Source: Sphingobium yanoikuyae (GTDB lineage: Bacteria > Pseudomonadota > Alphaproteobacteria > Sphingomonadales > Sphingomonadaceae). Taken from it: DNA of 64,000 nt. Numbering within the stretch: the first letter of the stretch is position 1; every line of letters begins with the position of its first letter. Positions 33,388 to 42,065 of this stretch are shown piece by piece. Both the position numbers and the translations under genes were made by a program. The stretch covers positions 62,001-126,000 of the forward strand of contig NZ_CP139979.1 of assembly GCF_034424525.1 (NCBI RefSeq), read 5' to 3'. The notes under the pieces were generated by a model. The model made no database searches, had not been told where the DNA came from, and was given only the letters and a program-made list of their open reading frames with translations.

Positions 33388-34245
33388 ATGGAAACTATAT
33401 TGGCATCCGGGCTTGAGCCCGGGCTTTACATCGTGGCGGGGCCGATCGGCAACCTTGGAGACCTTACGCCGCGCGCGGCGGAAGTCCTGCGGTTGGCTGA
33501 CGTGGTCGCCGTGGAAGATACACGGGTCAGCGCAAGGCTGCTGCGCCATGCGGGATCGGATCGACCGATGATTCCCTATCATGACCATAGCGCCGAAAAT
33601 GTGCGGCAGCGGCTGATCGAGCGGATGGCGAGCGAATCGGTGGCGCTGCTGTCGGACGCGGGGACGCCGCTGATTTCCGATCCGGGCTACAAGCTGGTGC
33701 GCGATGCGCGGGCGGCCGGGCGCAAGATCACGACCCTGCCGGGGCCGAGCGCGGCGATCGCGGCGCTGACCCTGTCGGGCCTGCCGACCGACCGCTTCCT
33801 GTTCATGGGCTTCCTGCCGAACAAGGCGAAGGCGCGCGGCGACGTGCTGGCCGAGGTGGTGGCGTTGCGCGCGACCCTGGTCTTCTACGAAAGCGGGCCG
33901 CGCCTGTCGGACAGTCTGGCGGCGATGGCGGCGGCGCTGGGTGATCGCGAGGCGGCGGTCAGTCGCGAGATCAGCAAGACGTTCGAGGAGACGGCGACCG
34001 GCACACTGACCGCGCTGTCCGCTCGCTATGCCGATGCCCCGCCCAAGGGGGAGATTGTCGTCATCATCGGCCCGCCCGGCGAGGCGCCGCCGGCCAGCGC
34101 AGAGGATGCCGACGCGGCGCTGCGGGAGGCGCTGACCCGGCTGCCGGTGTCGAAGGCGGCGGGTGAGGTCGCCAAGAAGCTGGGGCTCGACCGGCGGACG
34201 CTCTATGACCGGGCGAATGAGCTGAAAGGGGAACGCGAGGCGTGA
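33388..34245 (+). CDS. rsmI: 16S rRNA 2'-O-ribose C1402 methyltransferase RsmI
   Basis: A 285-residue SAM-dependent enzyme (tetrapyrrole-methylase fold) that 2'-O-methylates C1402 of 16S rRNA for decoding fidelity. N-terminal LYIVAGPIGNLGDLTPRA, VEDTRVSARLL, SDAGTPLISDPG and FMGFLPNKAKAR are diagnostic. It overlaps yraN (GTGA), the usual rsmI-yraN pair. The A in AGPIGN replaces the common T, which seems minor. The promoter must overlap the start of the divergent lipoprotein gene. Confidence 0.96.
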   Translation: METILASGLEPGLYIVAGPIGNLGDLTPRAAEVLRLADVVAVEDTRVSARLLRHAGSDRPMIPYHDHSAENVRQRLIERMASESVALLSDAGTPLISDPGYKLVRDARAAGRKITTLPGPSAAIAALTLSGLPTDRFLFMGFLPNKAKARGDVLAEVVALRATLVFYESGPRLSDSLAAMAAALGDREAAVSREISKTFEETATGTLTALSARYADAPPKGEIVVIIGPPGEAPPASAEDADAALREALTRLPVSKAAGEVAKKLGLDRRTLYDRANELKGEREA

Positions 34246-34595
34246 ACCGCCAGCAGGCGGAGAAGCGCGGCCGGCAGGCCGAACGCATCGCCGCCTGGTG
34301 GCTGCGCCTCAAGGGCTGGCAGATCGTCGGCCAGCGCCTGCGCACGCCCGCCGGCGAGGTGGACCTGGTCGCGCGCAAGGGGGCGATGCTGGCCTTTGTC
34401 GAGGTGAAGAGCCGGGCCACCGATGCCGAACTGGACGTCGCGATCGACCAGCGGCGGCTGGCGCGGGTGGCGGCGAGCGCGGAAATATTATGGCATCAGC
34501 TGGCAAGACCCGGAGACGACATGCGAATCGACGTCATCCTCCTTGCGCCCGGCCGCCCGCCACGCCATCTGGCCAATGTCTGGCATGGGGGGTGA
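34242..34595 (+). CDS. yraN: YraN family (UPF0102) endonuclease-like protein
   Basis: A 117-residue protein of the restriction-endonuclease-like fold. It has the family pattern E-x-x-A-x-W-x-x-G/L with KGWQIVGQRLRTPAGEVDLVARKGAMLAFVEVKSR; D and E-x-K of the catalytic core (EVDLVA, FVEVKSR) are present. Role is uncertain, possibly nucleic-acid processing. It starts at GTG 34242 overlapping the rsmI stop. A family A repeat separates it from gshB. Confidence 0.93.
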   Translation: MNRQQAEKRGRQAERIAAWWLRLKGWQIVGQRLRTPAGEVDLVARKGAMLAFVEVKSRATDAELDVAIDQRRLARVAASAEILWHQLARPGDDMRIDVILLAPGRPPRHLANVWHGG

Positions 34596-34607
34596 AGGCT
34601 CTCCATT

Positions 34608-34711
34608 CCGTTCGGGCTGAGCGAAGTCGAAGCCCACGCCTGAGCGCCAGCGAAGGCAAGTCACCTCGCTAACGCTCGGCGGAGCCCTTCGACTTCGCTC
34701 AGGGCGAACGG
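34608..34711. repeat. Dispersed palindromic repeat (family A, copy 3)
   Basis: Same arms as copy 2, from ccgttcggg at 34608 to gcgaacgg at 34711, filling the gap between yraN and gshB. The last base is only 14 bases from the gshB start, so its hairpin would lie in the mRNA close to the ribosome-binding site. Confidence 0.9.
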
Positions 34712-34725
34712 TAAAAGGAATGAAG

Positions 34726-35700
34726 ATGACCGAACTCAACCCCCTGACCGTCGCCATGCAGATGGACCCGATGGAAGGGATCAGGATCGCCGGCGATTCG
34801 ACCTTCCACATCATGCTGGCGGCGCAGGCGCGGGGGCATAAGCTCTATCATTATCTGGCGCCTGACCTGACCTATCGCGACGGCCGCGTGCTGGCCAAGG
34901 CGCGGCCGGTGAAGGTGCAGAAGGTCGAGGGTGACCATTATGCGCTGGGCGAGCCGGAGATGCTGGACCTGGGCCGCGACGTCGATGTCGTGTGGATGCG
35001 GCAGGATCCGCCCTTTGACCTGAGCTACATCACCGCCACCCATTTGCTGGAGCGGGTGCAGGAAGAGACTCTGGTGGTGAACGACCCTGCCAGCGTCCGC
35101 AATGCGCCGGAAAAGCTGTTCGTGCTCGATTATGCCCGTTTCATGCCGCCGACGATGATCACCCGCGACCTCGCCGAGGTGAAGAGCTTCCTGGCCGAGC
35201 ATGGTGAGATCGTGGTGAAACCGCTTTATGGCAATGGCGGCGTCGCGGTGTTCCATGTCGGCAGCAATGGCGCGAACCTGTCGTCGCTGGTGGAACTGTT
35301 CAAGGCTTCGTGGGTCGAACCCTTCATGGTCCAGGCCTTCATCCCCGGCGTCGCGCAGGGCGACAAGCGCATCGTGCTGGTCGATGGCGAGGTGGCGGGC
35401 GCGGTCAACCGCATTCCGGGCGCGGGCGAGATCCGGTCCAACCTGGCGGTCGGCGGATCGGCGGCCAAGACGGTGCTGACCGATCGCGAGCGGGAAATCT
35501 GCGAGGCGATGGGGCCGGAATTGAAGCGCCGCGGCCTGTTGTTCGTCGGCATCGACGTGATCGGCGGCGAATGGCTGACCGAGATCAACGTGACGTCGCC
35601 GACCGGCATCGTGTCGATCGACGCATTCGACGGCACCGACACCGGCGGCATGATCTGGGACGCGATCGACGCGCGCCTGGCGGCACGGGCGGCGGCTTAA
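34726..35700 (+). CDS. gshB: Glutathione synthetase
   Basis: A 324-residue ATP-grasp ligase joining gamma-glutamylcysteine and glycine. N-terminal domain VAMQMDPMEGI (the family start), VVWMRQDPPFDLSYITATHLLE, then the ATP-grasp part with EIVVKPLYGNGGVAVF, EPFMVQAFIPGV, GDKRIVLVDGEVAGAVNRIP and FVGIDVIGGEWLTEINVTSPTG (metal-binding Glu and Asn). ATG 34726 has aagga at proper spacing; an ATG two codons earlier abuts it. Confidence 0.97.
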   Translation: MTELNPLTVAMQMDPMEGIRIAGDSTFHIMLAAQARGHKLYHYLAPDLTYRDGRVLAKARPVKVQKVEGDHYALGEPEMLDLGRDVDVVWMRQDPPFDLSYITATHLLERVQEETLVVNDPASVRNAPEKLFVLDYARFMPPTMITRDLAEVKSFLAEHGEIVVKPLYGNGGVAVFHVGSNGANLSSLVELFKASWVEPFMVQAFIPGVAQGDKRIVLVDGEVAGAVNRIPGAGEIRSNLAVGGSAAKTVLTDREREICEAMGPELKRRGLLFVGIDVIGGEWLTEINVTSPTGIVSIDAFDGTDTGGMIWDAIDARLAARAAA

Positions 35701-35733
35701 GCCTTGGGCAGTTTGGGCTTGGTACAACGAAAT

Positions 35734-35827
35734 CCGTTCGGGCTGAGCTTGTCGAAGCCCTCAACTGAGCGGAGCGAAGTGCCTCCCTTCGGTCGGCCGA
35801 GCCCTTCGACAGGCTCAGGGCGAACGG
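35734..35827. repeat. Dispersed palindromic repeat (family A, copy 4)
   Basis: Arms ccgttcgggctgagcttgtcg and cgacaggctcagggcgaacgg form a near-perfect inverted repeat. This copy has cttgtcg where the other three have cgaagtcg, a compensated change in both arms, so the stem is conserved. Confidence 0.9.
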
Positions 35828-35861
35828 AGGGGGGGCGTTCGGGCGCCAACGGATTTTGGTC

Positions 35862-36461
35862 ATGACCGACTGGGTGCTGCGGTTGATCGATGCGGGGGGC
35901 TATTGGGGGATCTTCCTGCTGATGATCCTCGAAAATGTCTTTCCGCCGATCCCGTCCGAACTGATCATGGGGATTGGCGGCATCCGCGTCGGCCAGGGGC
36001 GGATGGCGATGGAATGGCTGCTGCTGGCGGGCACGCTGGGCACCACGATCGGTAATTATTTCTGGTATCTGGTCGGCCATATATTGGGCTTTGGCCGGTT
36101 GAAGCCGCTGGTCGACCGCTTCGGCCGCTGGGCGACGCTGGAATGGCGCGATGTCGAGGCGCTGGACCGGCTGTTCGGCAAATATGGCCAGATCGTCGTC
36201 TTCGTCTTCCGCTTCATGCCGGCCTTCCGCACGATGATCTCGCTGCCCGCCGGCCTGTTCCGCATGGGCCATGTGCGCTTCCTGATCTGGACTGCCGGCG
36301 GCGCGCTGGTGTGGAATCTGGTGCTGGCCTATGCCGGCTTCCTGCTCGGCCAGAATTTCCGCGATATCGACAAATATGTGGGACCGGTGGCGACCGCCTG
36401 CGTGGTCGGCGCGGTGCTGCTCTATCTCTGGCGGCTGGCGACCTGGCGGCCCAAGGGATAA
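35862..36461 (+). CDS. DedA family membrane protein
   Basis: A 199-residue inner-membrane protein of the DedA/SNARE-associated (PF09335) family, which includes undecaprenyl-phosphate and phospholipid flippases. The signature ENVFPPIPSELIMGIGG near residues 24-41 and FRFMPAFRTMISLPAGLFRM near 110-130 are present, with about five TM segments. ATG 35862 was chosen over an upstream TTG at 35856. Family assignment is strong; substrate is not determined. Confidence 0.93.
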   Translation: MTDWVLRLIDAGGYWGIFLLMILENVFPPIPSELIMGIGGIRVGQGRMAMEWLLLAGTLGTTIGNYFWYLVGHILGFGRLKPLVDRFGRWATLEWRDVEALDRLFGKYGQIVVFVFRFMPAFRTMISLPAGLFRMGHVRFLIWTAGGALVWNLVLAYAGFLLGQNFRDIDKYVGPVATACVVGAVLLYLWRLATWRPKG

Positions 36462-36467
36462 GCCTGG

Positions 36468-36761
36468 TTAGAAGGGCAATTTGATCCCCACCATCACCCG
36501 CTGTGAGGTGGTGCCGTTACCCATGCCTTGGCTCTCGACATGGACATTGCCCTTCACCTTGCCGAACAGGGTGGTCTCTGCGCGGCCGAGCGGTGGCTCG
36601 TCGCTGGTGGCGACGACCTCGCGTTGGACCCGTTCGTCGCGGCGGCGACCGGTGACGACGATGGCGTTGGGACTGGGCGCGGGCTGCACCTTCTGAAGGT
36701 CGAATTCGGGCGGGATCTCGGTGCCGCCAACGCTTTGCAAGGCCATCAACAGACGCAGCAT
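36468..36761 (-). CDS. Small hypothetical protein
   Basis: A 97-residue protein. The frame stays open far upstream, but ATG 36761 has GGAGG eight bases away. N-terminus MLRLLMALQSVGG may be a weak signal or anchor. The middle has PNAIVVTGRRRDERVQRE, a stretch that resembles short secreted sphingomonad proteins; the end VESQGMGNGTTSQRVMVGIKLPF looks like a beta-strand outer-membrane-type terminus with final Phe. Family unknown. It lies tail-to-tail with dedA, 6 bases apart. Confidence 0.6.
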   Translation of the reverse strand: MLRLLMALQSVGGTEIPPEFDLQKVQPAPSPNAIVVTGRRRDERVQREVVATSDEPPLGRAETTLFGKVKGNVHVESQGMGNGTTSQRVMVGIKLPF

Positions 36762-36835
36762 CCTGGGGTTCCTCCGGTCGCAACGGGGATCTGCCAGCGA
36801 GGCTGACGCAGGATTACGGCGAATCCATGGCCGTT

Positions 36836-37726
36836 TCAGGCGCGGGGATGGGCGGCGCGATAGACGTCGAGCAGATGGGCGGCATCGACCTGCGTATAGA
36901 CCTGGGTCGAGGTCAGGCTGGCATGGCCGAGCAGTTCCTGGAGGGAGCGCAGGTCTGCGCCGCGACCGAGCAGATGGGTCGCGAAACTGTGGCGCAGCGC
37001 ATGGGGCGTGGTGCGGTCCGACAGGCCGAGGCGCCCGCGCGCGCCCTGCACCGACCGGCGAATGAGCGCGGCCGAAAGCGGACCGCCGCGCGCGCCGCGG
37101 AACAGCGGCTGGTCGCGCTCCGGCGACCAGGGGCATTGGTCGGCATAGGACACGATCGCGGCGCGGACCTGTGGCAGCAGCGGCACCAGCCGGGTCTTGC
37201 CGCGCTTGCCGGTGACGCGCAGCGTGTCGCCTAGCGGCAATATGTCGCCCATCAGCCCCATCGCCTCGCCAATGCGCAGGCCCGCGCCATAGAGCAGCAG
37301 CAGCACCGCCCAGTCGCGCGCGCCGATCCAGTCCTCTCGTGCGCCCTCGGCAATGTCGCCGGCCAGCGCCAGCGCCTCGTCAGGAGAGATCGGGCGTGGC
37401 AGGCCGCGCTTGACCCGTGGCCCCTTGAGCTGGGGGACGCGGGCCTCCGCGCCGCCGACAAATTTCAGGAAGCCGCGCACTGCCGACAATTCGCGCGCTG
37501 CGGAGATATTGCCGATGCCATCGACCCGGCGGCTGGCGAGATAGGCGCGCAGGTCCGCCTGCTCCAGCCGGGCGAGGCTGGCGGCGGTCACCGCCTGGCC
37601 CTGATGCTCGGCAAGGAAGGCGACCAGCCGCTCGGCCGTGGCGACATAGGCCCGCACCGTATGGGTCGAGCGCCGCCGGTCGAGGCTGAGATGCTGGCGC
37701 CAGCGTTCGGGGAGGGAGGGGGTCAT
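36836..37726 (-). CDS. xerC: Tyrosine recombinase XerC
   Basis: A 296-residue recombinase resolving chromosome dimers at dif with XerD and FtsK. All catalytic residues are present: R151 (GAGLRIGE), K174, H242 and R245 (HALRHSFATHLL), H268 (LGHASL) and nucleophile Y277 (TQVYTQV). The N-terminal SAM-like core-binding domain spans ~1-95. The start at 37726 gives the expected length; the open frame extends 60 codons more through a repeat region without similarity. It is not accompanied by mobile genes, supporting XerC over an integrase. Confidence 0.92.
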   Translation of the reverse strand: MTPSLPERWRQHLSLDRRRSTHTVRAYVATAERLVAFLAEHQGQAVTAASLARLEQADLRAYLASRRVDGIGNISAARELSAVRGFLKFVGGAEARVPQLKGPRVKRGLPRPISPDEALALAGDIAEGAREDWIGARDWAVLLLLYGAGLRIGEAMGLMGDILPLGDTLRVTGKRGKTRLVPLLPQVRAAIVSYADQCPWSPERDQPLFRGARGGPLSAALIRRSVQGARGRLGLSDRTTPHALRHSFATHLLGRGADLRSLQELLGHASLTSTQVYTQVDAAHLLDVYRAAHPRA

Positions 37727-37889
37727 GTTGGAAATGCCGCGCTTAACTTCGCATATTTCCCGCACATTTTGATAGGTTGAAACAAGAGTAGGAAATCTTG
37801 TTGCGTGAAGCGGGGGATGCGGGGAGGGGCTGCGTTGCGCATGGCGGCAGCCTAGCAGAGGGAGGCGAGGTAGGACAGGTGGCGCGGAG

Positions 37890-37947
37890 GCCCGCCCCTC
37901 CAGCACCGCCTGCGGCGGCGGTCCCCCTCCCCGAGCAAGCTCGGGGA
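37890..37947. repeat. Family B repeat (partial copy)
   Basis: gcccctccagcaccgcc, ggcggcggtccccc and a perfect hairpin tccccgagc-aa-gctcgggga (37928-37947) have the same order as the repeats at 2084 and 46111: a G/C hairpin flanked by acccctcc and the ctcccc palindrome. It lies in the 263-base gap between xerC and the metallo-hydrolase gene, which holds nothing else recognisable. Confidence 0.8.
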
Positions 37948-37989
37948 GGAATGGCAGCGTGCCCTTGAAATCCGCCCGAAAATGGGCAC

Positions 37990-38877
37990 ATGGGAGCCAT
38001 GGCTACCCCGTTCGATCCGGCCGATTTGCCGACCGGCATCCTGATGACGCTGTCGCCGCTGGTGGCGCGCGTGCTGGCGCCCAATCCGTCGCCCTTCACC
38101 TATACCGGCACCCAGACCTATCTGGTCGGCGGCGCGGATGTCGCGGTGATCGATCCGGGGCCGGACGAGGCCGAGCATCTCGACGCGCTGATCGCGGCGA
38201 TCGGTGGGCGGCGCGTGGTGGCGATCCTGTGCACCCATACCCATCGCGACCATAGCCCGGCGGCACGGCCGCTGAGCGCGCTGACCGGCGCGCCGATCAT
38301 CGGCTGTGCGCCGCTGACGCTGAGCGACGATGGGCCGCGCGCGGATGCGGCCTTCGACGCGGACTATCGGCCCGACCGGGTGCTGGGCGATGGCGAGGCG
38401 GTGGCCGGCACCGGCTGGACGCTGGCGGCGGTGTCGACACCGGGCCATACGTCCAACCATCTCTGCTTTGCGCTGGTGCAGGACAAGGCGCTGTTCACCG
38501 GCGACCATGTGATGGGCTGGTCCACCAGCGTCATTTCTCCGCCCGATGGCGACATGACCGCCTATATGCGATCGATGCAGCGGCTGCTGGAGCGGGACGA
38601 TATCGTCTATTATCCGGCCCATGGCGAACCGGTGGAAAATCCGCAGCGGCTGGTGCGCGGCATGATGGGCCATCGCAAGCAGCGCGAGGGCCAGATCATG
38701 CGCTTCCTGGAGCGCAATGGCGACAGCGCCATCCCCGACATGGTGGCGGAAATGTACAAGGGCGTAGACCCGCGCCTTTACGGGGCGGCCGGGCGATCGG
38801 TGCTGGCGCACCTGATCGATCTCAATGGCCGGGGCATGGCCGCGCCGCTGGAGGATGGGCGATGGCAGATGCGCTGA
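37990..38877 (+). CDS. MBL-fold metallo-hydrolase (LACTB2-like)
   Basis: A 295-residue metallo-beta-lactamase-fold hydrolase with H83, H85, D87 and H88 in the motif THTHRDH, a PGHTSNH His, an FTGDHVMG Asp and a C-terminal His (PAHGEP), enough for two zinc ions. The C-terminal winged-helix-like extension (REGQIMRFLERNGDSAIPDMVAEMYKGV) is that of the LACTB2/glyoxalase-II-like subgroup. Start 37990, or the ATG three codons later. Its end overlaps the next gene by 16 bases. Substrate unknown. Confidence 0.9.
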   Translation: MGAMATPFDPADLPTGILMTLSPLVARVLAPNPSPFTYTGTQTYLVGGADVAVIDPGPDEAEHLDALIAAIGGRRVVAILCTHTHRDHSPAARPLSALTGAPIIGCAPLTLSDDGPRADAAFDADYRPDRVLGDGEAVAGTGWTLAAVSTPGHTSNHLCFALVQDKALFTGDHVMGWSTSVISPPDGDMTAYMRSMQRLLERDDIVYYPAHGEPVENPQRLVRGMMGHRKQREGQIMRFLERNGDSAIPDMVAEMYKGVDPRLYGAAGRSVLAHLIDLNGRGMAAPLEDGRWQMR

Positions 38878-39575
38878 AGCGCTATGCCGGGCCGGTCGCG
38901 GTCGCGCTGCTGATCCTGATTGTCGGCGGGGCGATGCTGGTCGGCTGGCAGCGCTATAATCGCGACTATGTGGTGAGCGTCGAGGATGACGGGACGGCGG
39001 TGACCAAGGTCATTGCCGAGAAGATTGCCGGCACCAGCAGCCTGAAGGTTTCGGAACTGAGCGGCACGATCCAGAGCAGCGCGCGCGATGTGCGCGGCTT
39101 TGGCTGGCTGAAGTCCGACCAGGTGGTGAAGATGCCCTTTTCGGTCGATTATTTCGTCAATGTCGGCGCGATCGGCGCGGATGACCTGGAATGGGATGCG
39201 GAGCGCCGCACCCTGATCGTCAATGCGCCCGATGTCACCGTCGGCAAGCCCAATGTGGACGAAAGCCAGCGCACTCTGGTGCGCACCGGCGGCCTGTTCG
39301 TGACGCGCGAGGCGGGCGAGGAACTGAGCCGTCGCACATCGGCTTACGCGCAGGCGCGGGCCGCCAAATCGGCCGGGTCGCCCGAGCGGATGGCGCAGGC
39401 GCGCGAATATGGCCGGGCCGCGCTGGTGAAGCTGATGGCGGCGCCGCTGGCAGCGGCCGGGCAGGGCGATGCGCGGGTGATCGTCACTTTTCCGGCGGAA
39501 CGCCCCAATCGCGATCGCTGGGACGTGACCACGTCGGTTAACGAGGTACTGGCAAACCGGAGACAGGCCCGCTAG
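38862..39575 (+). CDS. DUF4230-like membrane-anchored protein
   Basis: A 237-residue protein with one N-terminal TM helix (~9-28, AGPVAVALLILIVGGAMLVGW) and an exposed remainder. Residues ~50-220 look like DUF4230 (SSLKVSELSGTIQSSARDVRGFGWLKSDQVVKMPFSVDYFVNVGAIG ...). Function unknown. It overlaps the metallo-hydrolase by 16 bases and precedes nadA by 31 bases, so it sits in the same transcription unit. The name is from memory of the family. Confidence 0.75.
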   Translation: MADALKRYAGPVAVALLILIVGGAMLVGWQRYNRDYVVSVEDDGTAVTKVIAEKIAGTSSLKVSELSGTIQSSARDVRGFGWLKSDQVVKMPFSVDYFVNVGAIGADDLEWDAERRTLIVNAPDVTVGKPNVDESQRTLVRTGGLFVTREAGEELSRRTSAYAQARAAKSAGSPERMAQAREYGRAALVKLMAAPLAAAGQGDARVIVTFPAERPNRDRWDVTTSVNEVLANRRQAR

Positions 39576-39606
39576 GGCGCCCGGTAAGACCGAGGAGTCA
39601 CAGGGT

Positions 39607-40593
39607 ATGAACGCTTTCACTGGAATTCCGCAGGGGACGGACCTGCGCGCGGAAATCGACCGCCTGCGCAAGGAGCGCAACGCCGTCATCCTGGGCCATT
39701 ATTACCAGTCGCCCGAGATTCAGGATCTGTCCGATTTCGTCGGTGACAGCCTGGAACTGTCGCGCAAGGCGGCCGAGACCGACGCCGATGTCATCGCTTT
39801 CTGTGGCGTGCGATTCATGGCCGAAACGGCGAAGATCCTGTCGCCGCAGAAGATCGTCGTGCTGCCCGACATGGACGCCGGCTGTTCGCTGGAGGACAGC
39901 TGCCCGCCCGCCCAGTTTAAGGCGTTCCGCGAGGCACATCCCGATCATATTGCGCTGAGCTACATCAACTGTTCGGCCGAGGTGAAGGCACTGTCCGACA
40001 TCATCGTGACATCGTCGTCGGCCGAGAAGATCCTGGCGCAGATCCCCAAGGATCAGAAGATCATCTTCGGCCCCGACAAGCATCTGGGTGGTTACCTGAA
40101 GCGCAAGCTGGGCCGTGACATGCTGCTGTGGCCGGGCGTGTGCATCGTGCATGAGGCGTTCAGCGAGACCGAATTGCTGAAGCTCAAGGCCCAGCATCCG
40201 CAGGCGCCGGTCGCCGCGCACCCGGAATGCCCGCCATATATCGTCGACCATGCCGATTATGTCGGGTCGACCAGCGGCATCCTGGACTTTGCCAAGACGA
40301 TGCCGGGCGACACGCTGATCGTCGCCACCGAACCGCATATCATCCATCAGATGCAAAAAAGCGTGCCGGACAAGAATTTCATCGGCGCGCCGGGCGCGGA
40401 CGGCAACTGCAACTGCAATATCTGCCCCTATATGGCGCTCAACACGATGGAGAAGCTCTATCTGTCGCTGCGCGACCTGAGCCCGCGCATCGAGATGGAC
40501 GAGACGCTGCGCGTCGCCGCCAAGAAGAGCCTGGACCGGATGCTGGAAATGGCCAGCGGCACGGTCGGCCAGGGCGATCTGGGCGCACGCTGA
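39607..40593 (+). CDS. nadA: Quinolinate synthase NadA
   Basis: A 328-residue [4Fe-4S] enzyme that condenses iminoaspartate with dihydroxyacetone phosphate to give quinolinate, the NAD precursor. Cluster cysteines are expected in AGCSLEDSCPP (C93), around HPECPP and in the CNCNICPYMAL motif near the C-terminus, all present. YYQSPEIQDLSDFVGDSLELSRKA is the family substrate-binding segment. GAGGAG precedes the ATG. The nadC partner lies 3.9 kb downstream on the same strand; nadB is not in the window. Confidence 0.97.
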   Translation: MNAFTGIPQGTDLRAEIDRLRKERNAVILGHYYQSPEIQDLSDFVGDSLELSRKAAETDADVIAFCGVRFMAETAKILSPQKIVVLPDMDAGCSLEDSCPPAQFKAFREAHPDHIALSYINCSAEVKALSDIIVTSSSAEKILAQIPKDQKIIFGPDKHLGGYLKRKLGRDMLLWPGVCIVHEAFSETELLKLKAQHPQAPVAAHPECPPYIVDHADYVGSTSGILDFAKTMPGDTLIVATEPHIIHQMQKSVPDKNFIGAPGADGNCNCNICPYMALNTMEKLYLSLRDLSPRIEMDETLRVAAKKSLDRMLEMASGTVGQGDLGAR

Positions 40594-40617
40594 GGATAGA
40601 CGGGGGAGGTCGGTCAC

Positions 40618-42033
40618 ATGGTCAACCTCCCCGACAGCGACTTCGGCCTTTTCTATTATTGCCTCGAATGGGCGATCCGCATCGGCGCGCTGATCGCCGT
40701 GCCCTTTCGCCGGACGCCGGCGGCGACGCGGGCCTGGCTGCTGCTGATTTTCTTCCTGCCGGTGCCGGGGCTGATCCTTTTCTGGATCATCGGCAGTCCG
40801 CGCTTTCCCGAATGGCGGCGCGCCCGGTTCGGCGAGCTTGATCCCTGGTTCGGCGGCATTGCCGCGCGGCTGCTGCCCCATGCGCCATCACCCGACCCTG
40901 ATCGTGCGCCGATCGTCGACCTCGCCGCAAAGCTCGGCAAGATGCCGGCGACCGGCGGCAACCGGGTCGATCTGATCTTCGACTATATCGTGGCGATCGA
41001 CCGGCTGGTGGCGGACATCAACGCCGCGCGGCACAGCGTGCGCATCCTCGTCTATATCTTTGCCGATGATGCGGTGGGGCGACGGGTGGCCGATGCACTG
41101 GGCGCGGCGGTCAAGCGCGGCGTCACCGTGCAGGTCATCTATGATCCGGTCGGATCGCGGCCCTGGCGCAAGGGAATGGAGGCGATGCTGCGCGCGGCGG
41201 GGGTGGAGCTGTGCGCCGCCCTGCCGTTCCGCTGGATTCGCGGACGCACGAGGCGCGACATGCGCAACCATCGCAAGCTGTTCGTGATCGACGGGGTGAT
41301 CGGCCATGTCGGATCGCAGAATATCGTCGCGCGCGATTTCAAGCCGGGCATCGTCAACCAGGAACTGGTGGCGCGGGTGACCGGGCCGGTGGTGGCGGAG
41401 CTGGAGGCGCTGGTGCGCGCCGACTGGTATATGGAGACGCACCGCTTGCCCGAAGGGCCGGTGGTCATTCCCGAGCCGGCCGGCGAGGCGGTGACGCAAT
41501 TGCTGCCGAGCGGGTCCAATTATCCGCTGGAAGGGTTCAAGACGCTGCTGGTGTGGCAGCTGCATCAGGCACGCAGCCATGTGATGCTGGTGACGCCCTA
41601 TTTCATCCCCGACGATGACCTGGTCGATGCGATGCGCACGGCGGTGGTGCGCGGGGTGAAGGTCGACCTGATCGTGTCCAAGCCGGTGGACCAGTGGCTG
41701 GTCCATGCGGCGCAGGCCTCCTATTATGCCGAGCTGATGGCGGCGGGCATCGGCATCCATGCCCATCGGCCCGAATTCGTCCATGCCAAGACGGTCAGCA
41801 TCGACGGTCGGCTGGCGGTGGTCGGCTCCTCCAATGTCGACATGCGCAGTTTCGAGCTGAACGAGGAGGCGAGCCTGCTCATCTATGACGCGGAAACGGT
41901 GGCGGCGGTGGAGCTGGTGCAGCGCCGTTTCATGGCGCGGGCGGAGACGCTGGACCGCGAAACATGGCGGGCGCGGCCGCTCTATCGCAAGGTTGCGGAA
42001 AATGTCGCGCGGATGGTCGGCTCGCTGTTGTAA
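40618..42033 (+). CDS. Phospholipase D-like cardiolipin synthase
   Basis: A 471-residue enzyme expected to make cardiolipin from two phosphatidylglycerols in the inner membrane. Two N-terminal TM segments (~17-30, 40-58, AWLLLIFFLPVPGLILFWIIG) precede two HKD motifs: NHRKLFVIDG (~220) and VHAKTVSIDG (~395), each H-x-K-x4-D with GSQN/GSSN nearby. This is the ClsA layout. GGGGGAGG precedes the start. It follows nadA by 24 bases. Confidence 0.92.
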   Translation: MVNLPDSDFGLFYYCLEWAIRIGALIAVPFRRTPAATRAWLLLIFFLPVPGLILFWIIGSPRFPEWRRARFGELDPWFGGIAARLLPHAPSPDPDRAPIVDLAAKLGKMPATGGNRVDLIFDYIVAIDRLVADINAARHSVRILVYIFADDAVGRRVADALGAAVKRGVTVQVIYDPVGSRPWRKGMEAMLRAAGVELCAALPFRWIRGRTRRDMRNHRKLFVIDGVIGHVGSQNIVARDFKPGIVNQELVARVTGPVVAELEALVRADWYMETHRLPEGPVVIPEPAGEAVTQLLPSGSNYPLEGFKTLLVWQLHQARSHVMLVTPYFIPDDDLVDAMRTAVVRGVKVDLIVSKPVDQWLVHAAQASYYAELMAAGIGIHAHRPEFVHAKTVSIDGRLAVVGSSNVDMRSFELNEEASLLIYDAETVAAVELVQRRFMARAETLDRETWRARPLYRKVAENVARMVGSLL

Positions 42034-42065
42034 CGGCCCCGCATCATCGCCTATCGCATCGGGCC

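Noticed and set aside
36836..37726. XerC read as a mobile-element integrase
   Set aside because: Standard length, all XerC motifs and no attachment repeats or cargo genes nearby.
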